NCBI GenBank assembly: GCA_002189035.1 | Contig: NEEC01000002.1 | Span: 3,991,001-4,055,000 of the forward strand | Direction: 5' to 3' | DNA length: 64,000 bases | Source of the DNA: Utricularia gibba | Lineage: Eukaryota > Streptophyta > Magnoliopsida > Lamiales > Lentibulariaceae | Part shown: positions 22,402-34,665 of the stretch, piece by piece | How positions within the stretch are numbered: position 1 is the first letter of the stretch | Layout: each line of letters starts with the position of its first letter | The notes under the pieces: generated by a model | The model's database searches: none | What the model saw: only the letters and a program-made list of their open reading frames with translations | What the model was told of the DNA's origin: nothing | Made by a program: the position numbers and the translations under genes

Positions 22402-22754
22402 TGTTGGAAATTGCTATAAGACTTGATATGAAAAATATGCTTTGTTTGGGTTCTTACCCGTTACAAATCTACACCACAATGCATCTATTTATAGTATCTA
22501 TATTTTCTACCATCGCCTTTCAATGTTGCTTCTTCCTGTAGCAGTTATCCCATCAAGTATCCGTTAGATCTCTTTGGGTTTAGTCTCTAGGCTGAGTTGT
22601 ATGGGTGAAGTGTTGGATTCTGGCTTATTTTCCTCTGAATGGCCCAAGTCTTCTACTGCAATTTCCTTTAAGGGCCCATTCCGTTTTCCTTCTCTCCTTG
22701 CCTTCTTTCAATCATTGACTTGTGGCCTATCAGTGTTTTCCATGAGATTCAACA
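22402..22754 (-). repeat. Copia 5' LTR
   Basis: Minus strand begins TGTTGAATCTCATGGAAAAC (22754) and ends TTTCCAACA (22402), giving TGTTG...CAACA ends. It has a TATA-like ACTATAAATAGATG about 100 bp from its 3' end, as in Copia LTRs. No clear tRNA-Met primer site follows, so the limits are tentative. Confidence 0.6.
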
Positions 22755-23105
22755 TTTTGCACCAATATGGTGATTGAGTATTGTATATCACAAAATTAGT
22801 GCCGGCCAAACCTATTGCTGGAATTCCACTTCAAACACAGGACACCTTACAACTACGAGGATACTTCACAAAGAATTCGATTATCTAGTAGACAGAAAGA
22901 AAAAAGAAAACTGTAACTTTTATTTGTTCTCATTGTAGGATACTTTAAAAAACTTCATATTAATGATATACAATTTAATAGTAAATATATATTTATAAAA
23001 TTGTTGTTATAAGATTAATAGCACATACTATGAGTATGATATTTTCAGATGTCGTTTTGTGAAAATAATTCATGCACACTAATTGTATGATAAATATATG
23101 AAAAT

Positions 23106-24247
23106 TGATAAATGATTTAATGTCTTTTATATTTGTGATTTTTAGAACTCTATTAGGTCAATTTTGCATACCTTTTATTTCACTTTCTAAATATTTTTAG
23201 AACTCTATATTTTCCATAGCACTTTAATCTTTTCGAAGGAAAAATATATTCTGTAATTTTTCAAGACAATTTTGACCTAATTAGGAGAAAATTCGAGCTA
23301 ATCTTGCTGTAGTCAAAGATTTGGCCTATTCGAATAAAACTCAATGAAAGATTTTCGAATAAGATAACATTCGCATCTTATCATGGTAGATTTGAATCTA
23401 ATACTAGAAGATGTACATACTATCTTAGAAGATTTTGATTGAAGATTTGATATAAGCCCATCAATAAAGCTCAACAAATCTCTATCCTTATATAAAGATC
23501 AAAGATTGGAGATCGGAGTTGTAGGAGTCTAGAGTTGAGTCTTGCACTCTTGGATTCATTTCATGTCGTTTTTCATCAGTTTTTATGTATTAGAGTTAAG
23601 TATCCATGTGTGAACACTCATGGCTAAAGATTTACGGTGAAGCCTTGCTTATGAAAATCATGTGGTTGTGATTGTTTTACCATGTTTCTCGATATTTAAT
23701 ATGAGATTTCATTCTTTTTTTTGTAATATTTTCTAACCAAAGTAATTTTAGTACCACATAACCCCATAGAAGTGTGGAATAATTTAAGATTTACCTCAAG
23801 CACCTAAGGAAAAGACCTGAATCATATATTATTGGTAAGACACATTCTATTTAATTTGTTTGTAAGGTGTGAAGTATATATAAAAGTGTGGGAAAAACAT
23901 GGGTTATCACAAGATGTGAAATGGTTCTAATGGTATAGTTGATTCTATAATCCTACTAAATGAGACAATACTATAACGGTTATAAGTAGCACTATTTTAG
24001 AATAATATTCCTAAATCTTATGCAATCAAGTTAGTATTCAAGGTTTACATATATGAATATAGATGAATTTTAAACAAGGTGGATCCTAGATTCAAATCCA
24101 ATTTTTATATTGTTTTTAAAACCAAAATTTTATTTTTTTTTCAATTTTTGAAGTATTTATTTTTTAAAAAAAATTTTAATAACAATTTATTATAGTATGA
24201 TCTTATTTTATTATTTCGATGATTTTGTTCACTTGCGATTACCATCA
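23106..24247 (+). repeat. LTR remnant, second LTR family (1.14 kb)
   Basis: Aligns along its length with the solo LTR at 54886-56011: TGATAAATGATTT at the start, CATCTTATC and TTATATAAAGAT in the middle, and CACTTGCGATTACCATCA at the end. A TATA-like TTATATAAAG supports plus orientation. Flanking 5-mers AAAAT and AAAAA agree at four of five bases, consistent with an old solo LTR. No internal element sequence on either side. Confidence 0.75.
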
Positions 24248-24249
24248 AA

Positions 24250-25040
24250 AAAAATTTCAAATAGTCAGTTTAATTATTATCAAATTTATTATATTCTTTA
24301 AATTACATGTATTATAGTAAATTTGCGTAAATGTCAGGCCTTAGGCTCACCCTTCATTCAACACATTAATTGGGGCGCTTCGCTTGTGGACTAGCTGGGC
24401 CGTTGCCCTGACGCGGTTATTGGGCCTTTTCGTGGAAGTAAGATTGAGCCTCTCCGAGGTGGGCTGATTCATGGATATGAGATAGGGCTGCGTGGAATTG
24501 GGCTGATTCATGGATATGACGTAATTCACCCAATGAGCTCAGCACTAAGCGGCTCAAGCTCCAATTCCAATCGGCCCAATATCCACCGCGTCTCGGCCCA
24601 GGTAGCAATCTTGCAGGCAGCCACAGTAACCCACCGGAGTCGGCATCGTGAGTGGTTCGGTGGAAGCAGCTGTCCGACGGTGGGTGGGACCAGTTCTGCG
24701 AACTGAATTGTCCTGCAAAATATTGGAGACCAATTGTGCGAAAATTTCAAATAGTGGGGACTTTTGGTGCCAATAAGATTTGGGCACTAATTAGAACAGA
24801 TGCAGGGAATGTCGCTCAATGCAATGGAGAAAATTCCATTCCAATGTAGAACTTTAAATCATGAAAAAAACTAACTGTATTTTTACTTAAAAGGAATTTC
24901 CCACTGTTAAATATATATCTAGTTCAAATATAGTTTGTCTTTATAATCTTTACGTCTTCTTTGTTTGAAATTCCTTCAAAAAAAATGCAGGTACAAGATA
25001 AGCAATTGATATCAAATACATAATTTTAATGAAAGAAAGA
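24250..25040. other. Intergenic; no gene seen
   Basis: 24350-24850 is more GC-rich than its surroundings and contains GGCTGATTCATGGATATGA twice (about 24459 and 24501), a short direct duplication. The frames here have no recognisable homology. Confidence 0.4.
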
Positions 25041-25046
25041 GAATAC

Positions 25047-25760
25047 TTACATAAAGAAAGATTTTATATTAGTTGGAGAATAACCTATTCCAATTGAAAT
25101 TGAAAGTGTTATTTTTAAAGGACTTAAAGCCATAATATCTGATGAAGTATTCTTTTTTCTATAAAGAACAAAGAGGTTATTTAAAACTGTTTTTATATTA
25201 TTTACTTTTCTTGTATGGTCATTTAGATACAAATTTTCAAAGAAAAAACATACAAATTCTAATTTTATTCTTGGGTCAAGAAGGCATCCAAATGAAATAA
25301 TCTTTATATAATAACTCCAATATTTTTCAAACAAAAACTTCATATTTATTGCCATATCTCACATGATATCATCTTCAAAGTTAGTAAGCTCTTTCAGATT
25401 CATCCCATTACTTGCAATCTGCATGAAATATAAGTTTGAAGTAGGATATTTTGATAAAGATATCAAATTGATAATATTGTAAAAAAAAATATCCAAAAAT
25501 TGCATATTTTTTCAGTCTTATATCACTCTTCATCACTTTGACAACACTTATAGTTTCTACAATTGTAGTTAAGAGTAATGAAAGCAAGTTGATACTTTAA
25601 AGTACTCTCAAACATCGTATAAATTGAATTCCATCTAAATTCCATCTAGTCATCACATCCGTTCTCGAGAAACTTTCAAAAAAAATCTTCTAAATGAATT
25701 TCTACAACATATTTATAAAATTCCCTGAAGCAAGCCATTATAGAGAATTTTTGGTAGCTG
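25047..25760 (-). pseudogene. hAT transposase remnant (middle/C-terminal part)
   Basis: The clearest frame (25047-25355) reads MKFLFEKYWSYYIKII, CLLDPRIKLEFVCFFFENLY, matching the hAT block (KFDKYW...LDPRYKL.F). Upstream on the same strand, RWNSIYTMFESTLKYQLAF is the RWNSTY...L block. Many stops. Family assignment is by these two hallmark blocks; no terminal repeats were found. Confidence 0.7.
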
Positions 25761-26369
25761 CAAAACTAAGAAGTTAATTAGTGTGGACACAATCAAGAGT
25801 AAACAAGCGATTTACTATTTGAATTTTGAATACCAAATTTTGATTTGGATCAATCAATGAGTAGGTATGTTCTTCCAGATATATTTTGAATCTATTTTTA
25901 ATAAACTGACTAGCACTTTAAAGATTGTGTGAAGCTTCAGGGACACAAAAAAATGGTGATTAGGCGTTATTCTGTCTCAATACAAATAGAGCCAACTCCT
26001 TGATCCTAGATAAGTACCATCAGCAATAATTCGAGTCTTTCTAGAGATTGTTGAGAGTGAGGTAAATATTGGCTGATTATTGTTCAAATGATTGCTGCAG
26101 GTATTATGTATAAGCCATGTCATTATGTGTCTAAGGTCCTTAATTTTTGTCAGAATTGAAATGTTGCACAAAGAGTAGATAGGAATTTTTAGATTCTTTT
26201 TATATCTTCAATAAATACAACATATCTTTTTGTTAGGACATTCTTCATATTGGTAGATGTCATTTGAGAGTTTTTGGTCAATTGATTCAAGACACACCCT
26301 TTCTATGTGGTCTTTTGTTATACACATAGTGCAATATGCCTCTAGATTCGAAAAGCAAATGACAGAACC

Positions 26370-26528
26370 TGATAACATATAGATTTTCATGTTTTTATGA
26401 TATAAAAATCACAAGTTTTTAATTATGTTTAGTTGTTTATTTTATAATTTTAAGTATTTTCATATAACTTTAGAAATATGTAATTTATGTATGTTAGTGT
26501 ACTAAATCCTTTGATTTATCAAACCAGG
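26370..26528 (+). repeat. Truncated Gypsy LTR (5' ~160 bp)
   Basis: Starts TGATAACATATAGATTTTCATG and follows the first 160 bp of the LTR at 16282 (shared CACAAGTTTTTAATTATGTTTAG-like and ACTAAATCCTTTGATTTA blocks). It breaks off at AAACCAGGC into unrelated sequence. No primer site or gag. Confidence 0.75.
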
Positions 26529-26539
26529 CTATGAAAATA

Positions 26540-26774
26540 TACTTGAATATATAAATATTGCAACAACAAGGTTTTCTTGAGAAAAGGTATATGTTTAGAA
26601 GGTTACAACAAGTATTTATAGGATATAAAAAAAGCCGTTAACTAGTAGATAAATTTGTAATTGTAATTATCATTGCTTCTAGCTTCTAGGTGGTTTGGTG
26701 AGTGGGCCTTCTTGGAGAATGGACTTAGTCATTAGGGCCTCTTTCCCTAAAGGTAACACATTGGTATAAGGCTC
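26540..26774 (+). repeat. Possible Copia-type LTR end with primer site
   Basis: TATTTATAGGATATAAAA, then a short LTR-like segment ending GGTAACACA, followed at once by TTGGTATAAGGCTC, close to the tRNA-Met initiator primer site TGGTATCAGAGC. No Copia gag follows. Tentative. Confidence 0.35.
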
Positions 26775-26799
26775 ATTTCATTGAATTCGGATCCATAAT

Positions 26800-28450
26800 G
26801 ATAAGGCATGTATCTGACTTTAGTATTCTATTTCTCCTTGGCTTGGAGGCAGTGCAGCAACGATGACTATCCCCTGGGTTTTACCGTATCAGCCCATGCC
26901 ATGCTTGGGTCTTCCATCTACAGAGAAGTTATACCCAAATTTATAACATTCATTGGCCACATTGATTTGTTCTCAATCAAAAACAAAAGACATATTTATT
27001 CTTAGGAAGATGTGGGCTCTCAATATATCATCCATACTCATCAGGGAGAATGGAAACACCGGCAAGACCTAGATATCATTAGGATCAATAGAGCACACGA
27101 ATGATTTTGATTGAGAATTCTAAAATTCCACAAATGTGAGAAAACAAGATATTACAATTATAGTATCTTTCCTACAAAAAAATCTTTTGGATGTCTAACG
27201 AATATTGTACGGGAAAAAATCTTTCGTATTATATGATACAATTATATAAAAACAAAAGATATAACAATCTGTTATATTAATATGTCAAAAAATGACATTT
27301 ATGCTATCAGAAGATGGGCTATACTATAGACTGCACCTTCATGAATCAATGGTTCATTAGAAACCATGATCTCGAAGACAACTCATTAACATTTTTTTGA
27401 TTGGTTTCAATTAAATTAGATGCAAGAAAATAACAAATTTATAAAAATATGAAAATAAATTATTTACATGATAATAATAATAATAATAATATAATTGATA
27501 TTTTTTTATCATAAGTTTTAGAAAATTAAACATGTATTAAATTATGATTAACTTAGGAATAATATTTATGATATTATTTTTAAGTTCATAAGTAATTCTT
27601 CAAATTATTTATCCAATTTTCAAACTTATTAACTAAAAAATTTTCAAATTATTTATTTAATTCAATTTTATTCAAATTATTTAATAAACTAATAAATTAT
27701 AGAAAATATTTGAAAATAATTTTAATTTTGTTAAATATATAATTAAAAACATCAATGATCATTATTGAGTTTAAAAAATCAATAAACACAATTATAAATA
27801 ATTTTAGGTCATAATAATAATAATTAATATAAGAATTTGCATTTATGATTCAAATATATAAAAATGTCATCAAACAAATCAAGGTAGTAAATATAGACTA
27901 ATCATTAATTAATAGTAACTATGAAGTTATTCATTATTTTGATTAGTTTGATAATATGTTGATTTAGTTGAATTATAAATTAAAGGTATTATATTTGTCA
28001 TTATAAAAATTTATCCATATGAAATTTTTTTAATTTCATATGTAATATAAATGTTTTGCATGATTTTGATATTATAGAAACAATAATTCTAATGTATAGA
28101 TGTTGAGAAGATTTATGTAATGGAAAATTTATTATATCTATTTATTTTAAAATATAATTGCAAATAACTCATTTATAAAGCTCTCATTATTTAATTATCT
28201 AGATTTAAAAAATAGAATTCAATACAAAAAATGTGATTACTAAATAGTTAATTATAATGAATGTTTTAAGTTGTATTTATCAGTATGAATATTTTAGTAC
28301 TATCTATATAACTGTTTGTAAAAATAAATGAAATGTAAATTTTTTTCATATATCAATATAATGTCTTCTTTAAAACTCAAATAAGCACATATCATATTAT
28401 TGAAATTTTTTAAAAACTCTATGCTATGATAATATATTATATATACTCTC
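26800..28450. other. AT-rich intergenic; no gene seen
   Basis: Strongly AT-rich, with an (AAT/ATA)n microsatellite at about 27468-27491. No coding segment recognised. Confidence 0.55.
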
Positions 28451-28459
28451 TATCATATA

Positions 28460-29298
28460 TATTAACTAGAGTATGTACTATTTATAAATACGGTATACAA
28501 CTCCATTAATTGCAAGTGTTGTAATAAGGTCCGGAAATGATTAATAGGCAAGGTTTTGATGAATATGTCTAAAAAATAAACCTTGGATGGAATATGTGAG
28601 GGAACAAAAAAACCTATTTCATAAATTTCTCGTATTATGTAATAGTTTATGGCCAATGTTTTGTCCACTCATAGAATACTGGATTTTGAGTTATGCAAAT
28701 GACCGATTTATTATCATAGAACAACTCAATAGCTATTTGCACAGATTATCAGAAATCCTGTCACAAAGAAGCTAACCACTTCAATTTTACAGTAACAACT
28801 ACCATACTTCTATATTCTGCTTCGGCGGAGAATCTCGTGACTGTAGGTGGCTTCTTAGCCTTCAAAAATATATCTATTGACCAAAAAAAATAGAATATCT
28901 ATTGATTGATCGTTATATCGTTGGATAAAGTAATTAATCTATATCACCACATGGAACACAAGATCAAGTATTGTACGACATGAAGTCCTACATTCTAGTG
29001 TGTTCGTCATGATTTCTGCAAGAATTGGTTCAAGGGTTGTGTTGCAAAAGCCAAGTGATATCATGTATACGATAAGTATAAGTATAATAAATAGCCAACC
29101 AATGGTCAATGTGGTACAATATCTATGACTACTAGTGATGTATCATTGAACAACTTGAAGCATGTCACTATTAGTGATGATGTTGTTTTCCTTAACAATA
29201 TTATAAATAGAAGCCAAAATCTCAAGAGATCCTTGGATTTTAAGAACATTTGACCATACGAGACTTGAATGCAGACCAATGTTATTTGTAGGAAGACT
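28460..29298 (-). pseudogene. Decayed Copia, 3' part with RNase H
   Basis: The minus strand reads FSAEAEYRSMVVVTVKLKWL (about 28840), ELFYDNKSVICI, NPVFYEWTKH and DIFIKTLPINHF, the RNase H end of a Copia polyprotein with several stops. The same element continues at 35730 on the far side of the hAT insertion, with gag at 36300-36660; protease, integrase and RT are not recognisable between, so it was already internally deleted. Confidence 0.75.
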
Positions 29299-29544
29299 TA
29301 GAGGTGGGTTCGGTTCCGAACCGTACGGTTTCGGTTCAGAACCGAACGGTTCCAACGAACCATCGGTTCCAAAACCGCGGTTCACTGTAGACAACGGTTC
29401 TGGTTTCGGTTCGGAACCATACAGACGAAACCTTGAACTGAACCGATACCGGAACCGTACGGACGGTTTCAGTTCGGAACCGGAACCGAGATTCGCGAAC
29501 CGAACCGTAACCGGAACCGATTGGTTACTGTTTATAGGTGTTTT

Positions 29545-30180
29545 CCAGACACCAATATGAATTATTGTGGGTGCTTGTCAGTGAAATTTGTAATAATTAT
29601 TATTTTTTTATATTTAAATATTATCAAACAATATATTTAATAATATTAATTTTTGTATTTAACCAGATATATTATGTAATATACTATATTAATTTATAAA
29701 AAACTATAACTTAAATTACTTGATAAACTATCTCAATAAAATATAATTAAAATCAATATAATTTGTGACTTAAATAAATGAAATAAATAATTAAATTATT
29801 AGTATTTGAATATATATTTGATAAAATTTAATTTTTTAAAACAAATACAATAAGATTACAAATCATATAAAATGAATGGAATTATTATTTATATATTTAT
29901 TTTTTTAAAATGAAGATATTTATATAGTTGTTTTATATAATCTTTTGTAAGTATTGTGTATTTTTCAAATTAAAATAAAATATCATTTATTTCATATATT
30001 TTGGAAACAAAATATTAGAAGGATTAAATATATTGCATTTTCGAAAGTAAGATCACATATTTCACGTTTCTTAATAATCGTTAAAGGTGTCCAGGCTCCA
30101 AAGAAGATCCTAGGCACCCTCAATAACGGATCAGAGTGTCTGGACAACCTCTAACCACAACCCTAATTCTGAGGCTCACG
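29545..30180. repeat. Left-side palindromes of the hAT element, AT-rich spacer
   Basis: CCAGACACC near 29545 pairs imperfectly with GTGGGTGCTTG about 20 bp later, the same hairpin family as at 33195-33611. Further GTGTCCAGG/GTGTCTGG pieces lie near 30087 and 30137. The DNA between is AT-rich without genes. Confidence 0.5.
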
Positions 30181-30470
30181 CTGCCCAGGCATTAGAGGCA
30201 CCCTTAGAAATCATTATACGTGCCTCCAAAATGAATTTAAAGGATCACTATTCACTAGAGCATATTTCACACGATGCATATGAGAATTCAACGAATGTAA
30301 CACTAACAACAACATAATTGTCTACTAGAAAAAAAAATCATCAACAAAAATATTTCAACTACATCATAAGTGTTCAAAAGAACTAATATTAGAGGCTCCC
30401 TCTAACAATCTTATAGGCATGCATAATACTCCCATAAGGCATGTCCCTCACGTATGGGAGGCTGTTCTAT

Positions 30471-32415
30471 TCAGTTCTCAATAACATAACTTGGAACATC
30501 ATGAACATACCGTAACCCTTCAAGGAAAGTCTGCATCTCACCATCAACATTTAGTGATGTATCATCCCTATTAGTATGCGAATAGGGACTTGGAAAAACA
30601 GCATTATATTCCTGAAAAATTAATGGTTAGTTTTGATGTGTAACCAAGTGTATGGTAGAGTAGAAAAGCTAAAATGACTTACCGGATTTTTCATTGACTT
30701 GTGAGGCAAATCATCAATCAATAAGGTGTTGTGACAGTCATATCTTGAGTTTAATCCATTGTTGACAGCCCATACACGACTCAACTCCTTCATATAGACC
30801 GTGTTGCTAGGATTGCTGTGAACACGTACACCCGTGTTCGTAGTCATCGTTTGATCCCACACAAAAATGAGTTTATCAAATAATGAAGGTGGAAAGACCC
30901 ATTTAGTGATTGCTTGTAGCTGCTCCCTACAAAATAAATCAATTGCAAGAATTGGCACCATTCTAAATACCAACCAAAAAAAAAGTAACATACGTACCCG
31001 CCACGAGATGACCATAACGCTACATCAAAATTATCCATGCACCACCTAATAAAGTCACGAGCATATGGACGTAGAAAGACTGCATAAATTACACTAAAAA
31101 ACACCTATGATATCTGACAAATCTTGAATGCATATAACACACAAAATAAGTGTTGTGTTAATACCTGATCGGCCATATATAATTTTATCTGGAGGGATTC
31201 GTGACCTTGACGGTCCAGCCCTATACACGATGTCTGCGAGCACACCATTGACATCCAAGATTATCTGCTTTCGTTGAGGCTCAGAGGCAATCAAAGAGGG
31301 TCCGGTATATGCCCAATGGCTCTCATACCAATCCAACTTGGAGCGAAGCTCTTCATTCTCCTTTGTTATAAATTCAAGTATCTCATCTATATCATTGAGA
31401 TCATGTGTGAGCTCGTCCCCTTCAACATCATTACTTTCTTGTGTCCTTTCATTCCTAGACAAATCTTTATTCTTTTGGGATACTCTAGGATTCTTCAACA
31501 CACCACACCAATAACGTTTTGTCCCCGGTGCATCCACAAATGGTGGTAAAATGTCAACAAAACTCCTTTGCATACTGGAGAAAAAGAGTATAAGATCTTG
31601 TACATCCCTCTTGTGCAAGGTATCAAATCCTACAATAAATAAAGATTCATTAACAATAGATTAAACAAAAATATTCAATAAAAATATTAAATATGAGTAA
31701 TTTTGATAAGTCTAAACTCAACAACAATAAATTGAATACACATATTCGAAAAGAGTATTGAAAAAAAATATTCAATAACACTAAACTGTATAAATATATA
31801 CCCAATAAGAATAGATTAAAAAATATTCAATATTCAATAATGATAGACTGAATAAAAATAGATAGAAAAGTATTCAATAAGAATAGATTGAACAAAAATA
31901 CATTGAAAAAAAAAATATTTCTAAAAAATAATGAATAAGAATAGAATAAAAAAATTAACAAACAAATTTAATTAGATTAGATCGAATAAAAGTATAATAA
32001 GAACAGAATAAAATACATTCCTCAAATCCTCTTCTCACATCTGTCACTAGTACCAACCTTTTTTTCCCCTTTAGGGTGTAGTGGTTCTTGTTTGGAGTCC
32101 TAAAGAATACACTCACAGCAAAAAAATAACGAAGTTTCACCTCAAGAGATAACTTCTCACAAAAGCCAACACATATGAGATAAATCTTGGAGTCAAATGA
32201 GATAATGGAATCTCTAAACATTCTAATATTTCTTCTTAAAAGGACAACAATAGTAAGCGCAAACCACAATGAAAATGCTCCGTGCTTAAGGCAAATCCCA
32301 TTGGACCCACACGGTTTGGAATTTCAGTTTCAATCAACTCATCCGGTTCTTTGTCCCAAATCTCATACCCATCTGGTATCAAGAATCTAGTTCTCAATTT
32401 TTCAGAAGTATACAT
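30471..32415 (-). pseudogene. Gag-like N-terminus fused to FCP1-type HAD phosphatase domain (copy 2)
   Basis: Starts MYTSEKLRTRFLIPDGYEIW, parallel to copy 1 at 7913 (MNTSEKLRLRFNIPAEYQLW), followed by GFALSTEHFHCGLR, then after a break IPLSHLTPRFI and YTLKGKKRLVLVTDVRRGF (gag-like region). Then comes a charged segment with ELRSKLDWYESHW and the HAD blocks IILDVNGVLADIV (motif I), IYGRSG, VFLRPYARDFIRWCMDNFDV, ALWSSR, LIFVWDQTMTTNTG, YMKELSRVW, NTLLIDDLPHKSMKNP, AVFPSPYSHTNRDD and TFLEGLRYVHDVPSY to stop at 30471. Introns sit where they do in copy 1. Frame breaks in the N-terminal part indicate decay, but the HAD blocks are well kept. Located inside a hAT element. Possible role: none can be shown; it may be a captured host phosphatase or an element-encoded accessory protein. 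Confidence 0.75.
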
Positions 32416-32592
32416 CTACAAAACACCCATAGGTATTGTATAAAAAATCAAACTACAATAATTGAACAAGGTATTTCAATTTGGAACATAGATCAGCAAC
32501 CCATGATGGAAAATAAATCACATACTTTGTTTAATTTAAACAACACTCCAAGTAGGTGGTGGGACTGTGGGGGCGTCCGGTCGCTTTCGGCT

Positions 32593-32605
32593 GGGGGGGG
32601 GGGGG
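32593..32605 (+). repeat. Run of 13 G
   Basis: A 13-base G homopolymer in a locally GC-rich patch (32560-32720), just upstream of the FCP1-like start codon at 32415 (minus). Its length is likely uncertain in the assembly. Confidence 0.9.
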
Positions 32606-33194
32606 ATGGGGGAAAGAGGTAAGAAAATTTTCTTACCGGATGGGTGGGGATTAGGGTTGTCTTAATTGTTAACGTGGGGAGTGGGTAAAGTGGGGACTGG
32701 GGTGGTGATTTGTAGCGCTATGTATGGGTGCGTGAAGAGTTGGTTTAATTACCGAAATCATTAGGTAATGATTACGCGCAATATGTCTCTAGATTCATAG
32801 GTTGTCAGTAATTATTTTTGTTGATTTCAGATGAGAAGTGTCGTAGCTTGAATCGATCCGAACCCACTGTGTAATTTTTTTGGAAATGCTGTTTAATTAC
32901 TCCAATTTTGAGGCACCCAGAGTCGCTAATGTGGGCGTCTGGCACCGTCACCCATAAAATTATATTATCTAGGCATCTGTACCCTAATATTTGGGAATTG
33001 CGCAATTTTAAAAGAAGACTTAATTTTCAAAAACATACCATTGTTTTCGTGCATTAATTGGAATATAAGAAATTGAAAATGAAATTCTTTCATATATCCT
33101 AAATATTATAAAAAAAATTAAATGACATGTTAATTAAACATTGAAATAAAATTTCAGTAAATAAAAAATTTTCATGTGTCGTTTAGACCATCTT

Positions 33195-33611
33195 CCAGAC
33201 ACCCATATTGTCTCGTGTGGGTGTCTGGAAAGACAGTGGGATACCCTTTTCAAGGCACCCATAATGCCTCGCGTGGGTGTTTGGGAAGAGTGGACGAGAC
33301 CATTTGCAGGCACCTATATTTGCTCATATGGGTGTATGGGAGTATGCAACCATATTCCAGGCACTCTATCTTTAGGAACGATAAGGATCGAGTCCATTAT
33401 TTATTTGATTTAAAAATATTGCACTCTATCCTTATGTTTTCTAAGGATCGAATATCAGTGTATAATAAAAAAATGCATTCTATATTTAGGAACAATAAGG
33501 ATCGAGTGTATTATTTATTTGACTTGAAAATATTGCACTCTATCCTTATGTTCGATCCGTATGAGTGCAACCCTATTCCAGGCACCCACATTTGCGCATG
33601 TGGGTGTCTGG
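33195..33611. repeat. Palindrome cluster in the hAT element
   Basis: 33195-33228: CCAGACACCCA and its perfect complement TGGGTGTCTGG around a 12-base loop. 33578-33611: a 14-bp stem CCAGGCACCCACAT / ATGTGGGTGTCTGG with one mismatch. Weaker copies near 33251 and 33306. Between them (33361 to about 33580) a unit of about 113 bp is repeated twice with divergence (GCACTCTATC...GATCGAGT). Non-coding. Confidence 0.85.
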
Positions 33612-33689
33612 TAAGGATGTATCCAAAGGTTTTGGTAAGTGCCCGGATCATATAATTTTAATGAAAGACATGAATACAACGTACTTCAT

Positions 33690-34665
33690 CTTCATACAAA
33701 GTAATAGTACTTCATAAAGCATTTGAAGTAATAGGATTCATGCTACTTTTCAAAATGTCAATAGCATTTGTATTTGTAGAGGCATTAGCCAAAGAAATAG
33801 AAAAAAATCCTATCAGATATTCTATAAAATGCTGTGACCTTTTCAATGATTTTAGCCATAGAAAAACCATTATGTGGTGATGGTTATTCTTGAAAAGCTA
33901 AAATTCATTTTTGCTTACACCAAGAATTATCTACCCAAGAACATGTAATAACAATATAACTCTCATTATTACAACCTTTCCAACCATCACAAGTCAAATA
34001 AAAATTACATTGTAGAGATTTAAAAGTAGAAATTAAAGAGTCACGCATGTTTTTAAAATCCTCAAGTGTCATATGATGCAAGGTTTTCCTAGAAAAATTT
34101 TTGTATCCCGGTTGAGCTTGTTTCAACATATCATTAAAAGAAGATTTTTCAACTAATGAAAAAGGAAGTTCATTAAGTATCAAATAACGGACCACACTTA
34201 CTTGAAAAGGTTTATAATTAAAAACAAAATTAGATAATCCCACACTATTATCACCCCCTAAACATAATCTAGTCTGACGAAACTGTGGTTATTTATCATT
34301 ATGCTTCTCCCTAACATGCCTCTTATATGTACCGGTTCCCCAACCTTTTTTGAAAGTATACTCTTTACCCCAATGTTTACAACAAATTTTTTCGGGATTA
34401 GAAACAACAAAATGCTCTCCAACATCCAAAGAATCATCACTAGAATTTTTGATCTTTTACGAAAAAGAAGACTTGATGAGGTTGAAGAACCCACTTCTTG
34501 AGTACTAGAAAAATCATCATGTTTGGGTAAGGGACCACATTCAAGCTCTTGTAAAAATTGAAGGTCTTCCCCAAAAGAAAATTCTCTATCATTTTCAAAA
34601 ACGCAAGGTATAGTAGAATCAGCTTGAGAAGCTTGAGAAGAATTTTTTAAATCAAACCTCTCCAT
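33690..34665 (-). pseudogene. hAT transposase, BED finger and N-terminal region
   Basis: Starts MERFDLKNSS at 34665. One frame over it reads VSNPEKICCKHWGKEYTF and GTGTYKRHVREKHND, a BED-type zinc finger whose second Cys appears as Trp. Then come SSFNDMLKQAQPGYK, SLISTFKSLQCNFYLTCDGW and SYIVITCSWVDNS, the early hAT transposase blocks. The catalytic and dimerisation regions are not recognisable downstream. It lies near one end of the hAT 29299-35721, so it is probably that element's own transposase. Confidence 0.8.

Larger units (their letters stand above)
18620..22754 (-). mobile_element. Copia element with integrase deleted
   Basis: Minus-strand order: LTR (22754-22402), gag from ATG at 22260, zinc-knuckle region, protease, pre-integrase domain, then directly the integrase-RT linker, RT and RNase H ending about 18830. 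The integrase core is absent: the frame goes from LGKINELPPKKANGDPLFHW straight to EIIQEIMDIRNKIEI at about 20620. Multiple stops and frame breaks. No 3' LTR was seen before the Gypsy gag at 18287; 18290-18620 is unassigned. Confidence 0.85.

Noticed and set aside
29279-29560. Frame coding a repeated Gly-Ser-Glu-Pro protein
   Set aside because: It is the translation of the GGTTCGGTTC-rich subterminal repeats of the hAT element, crossing its left end.
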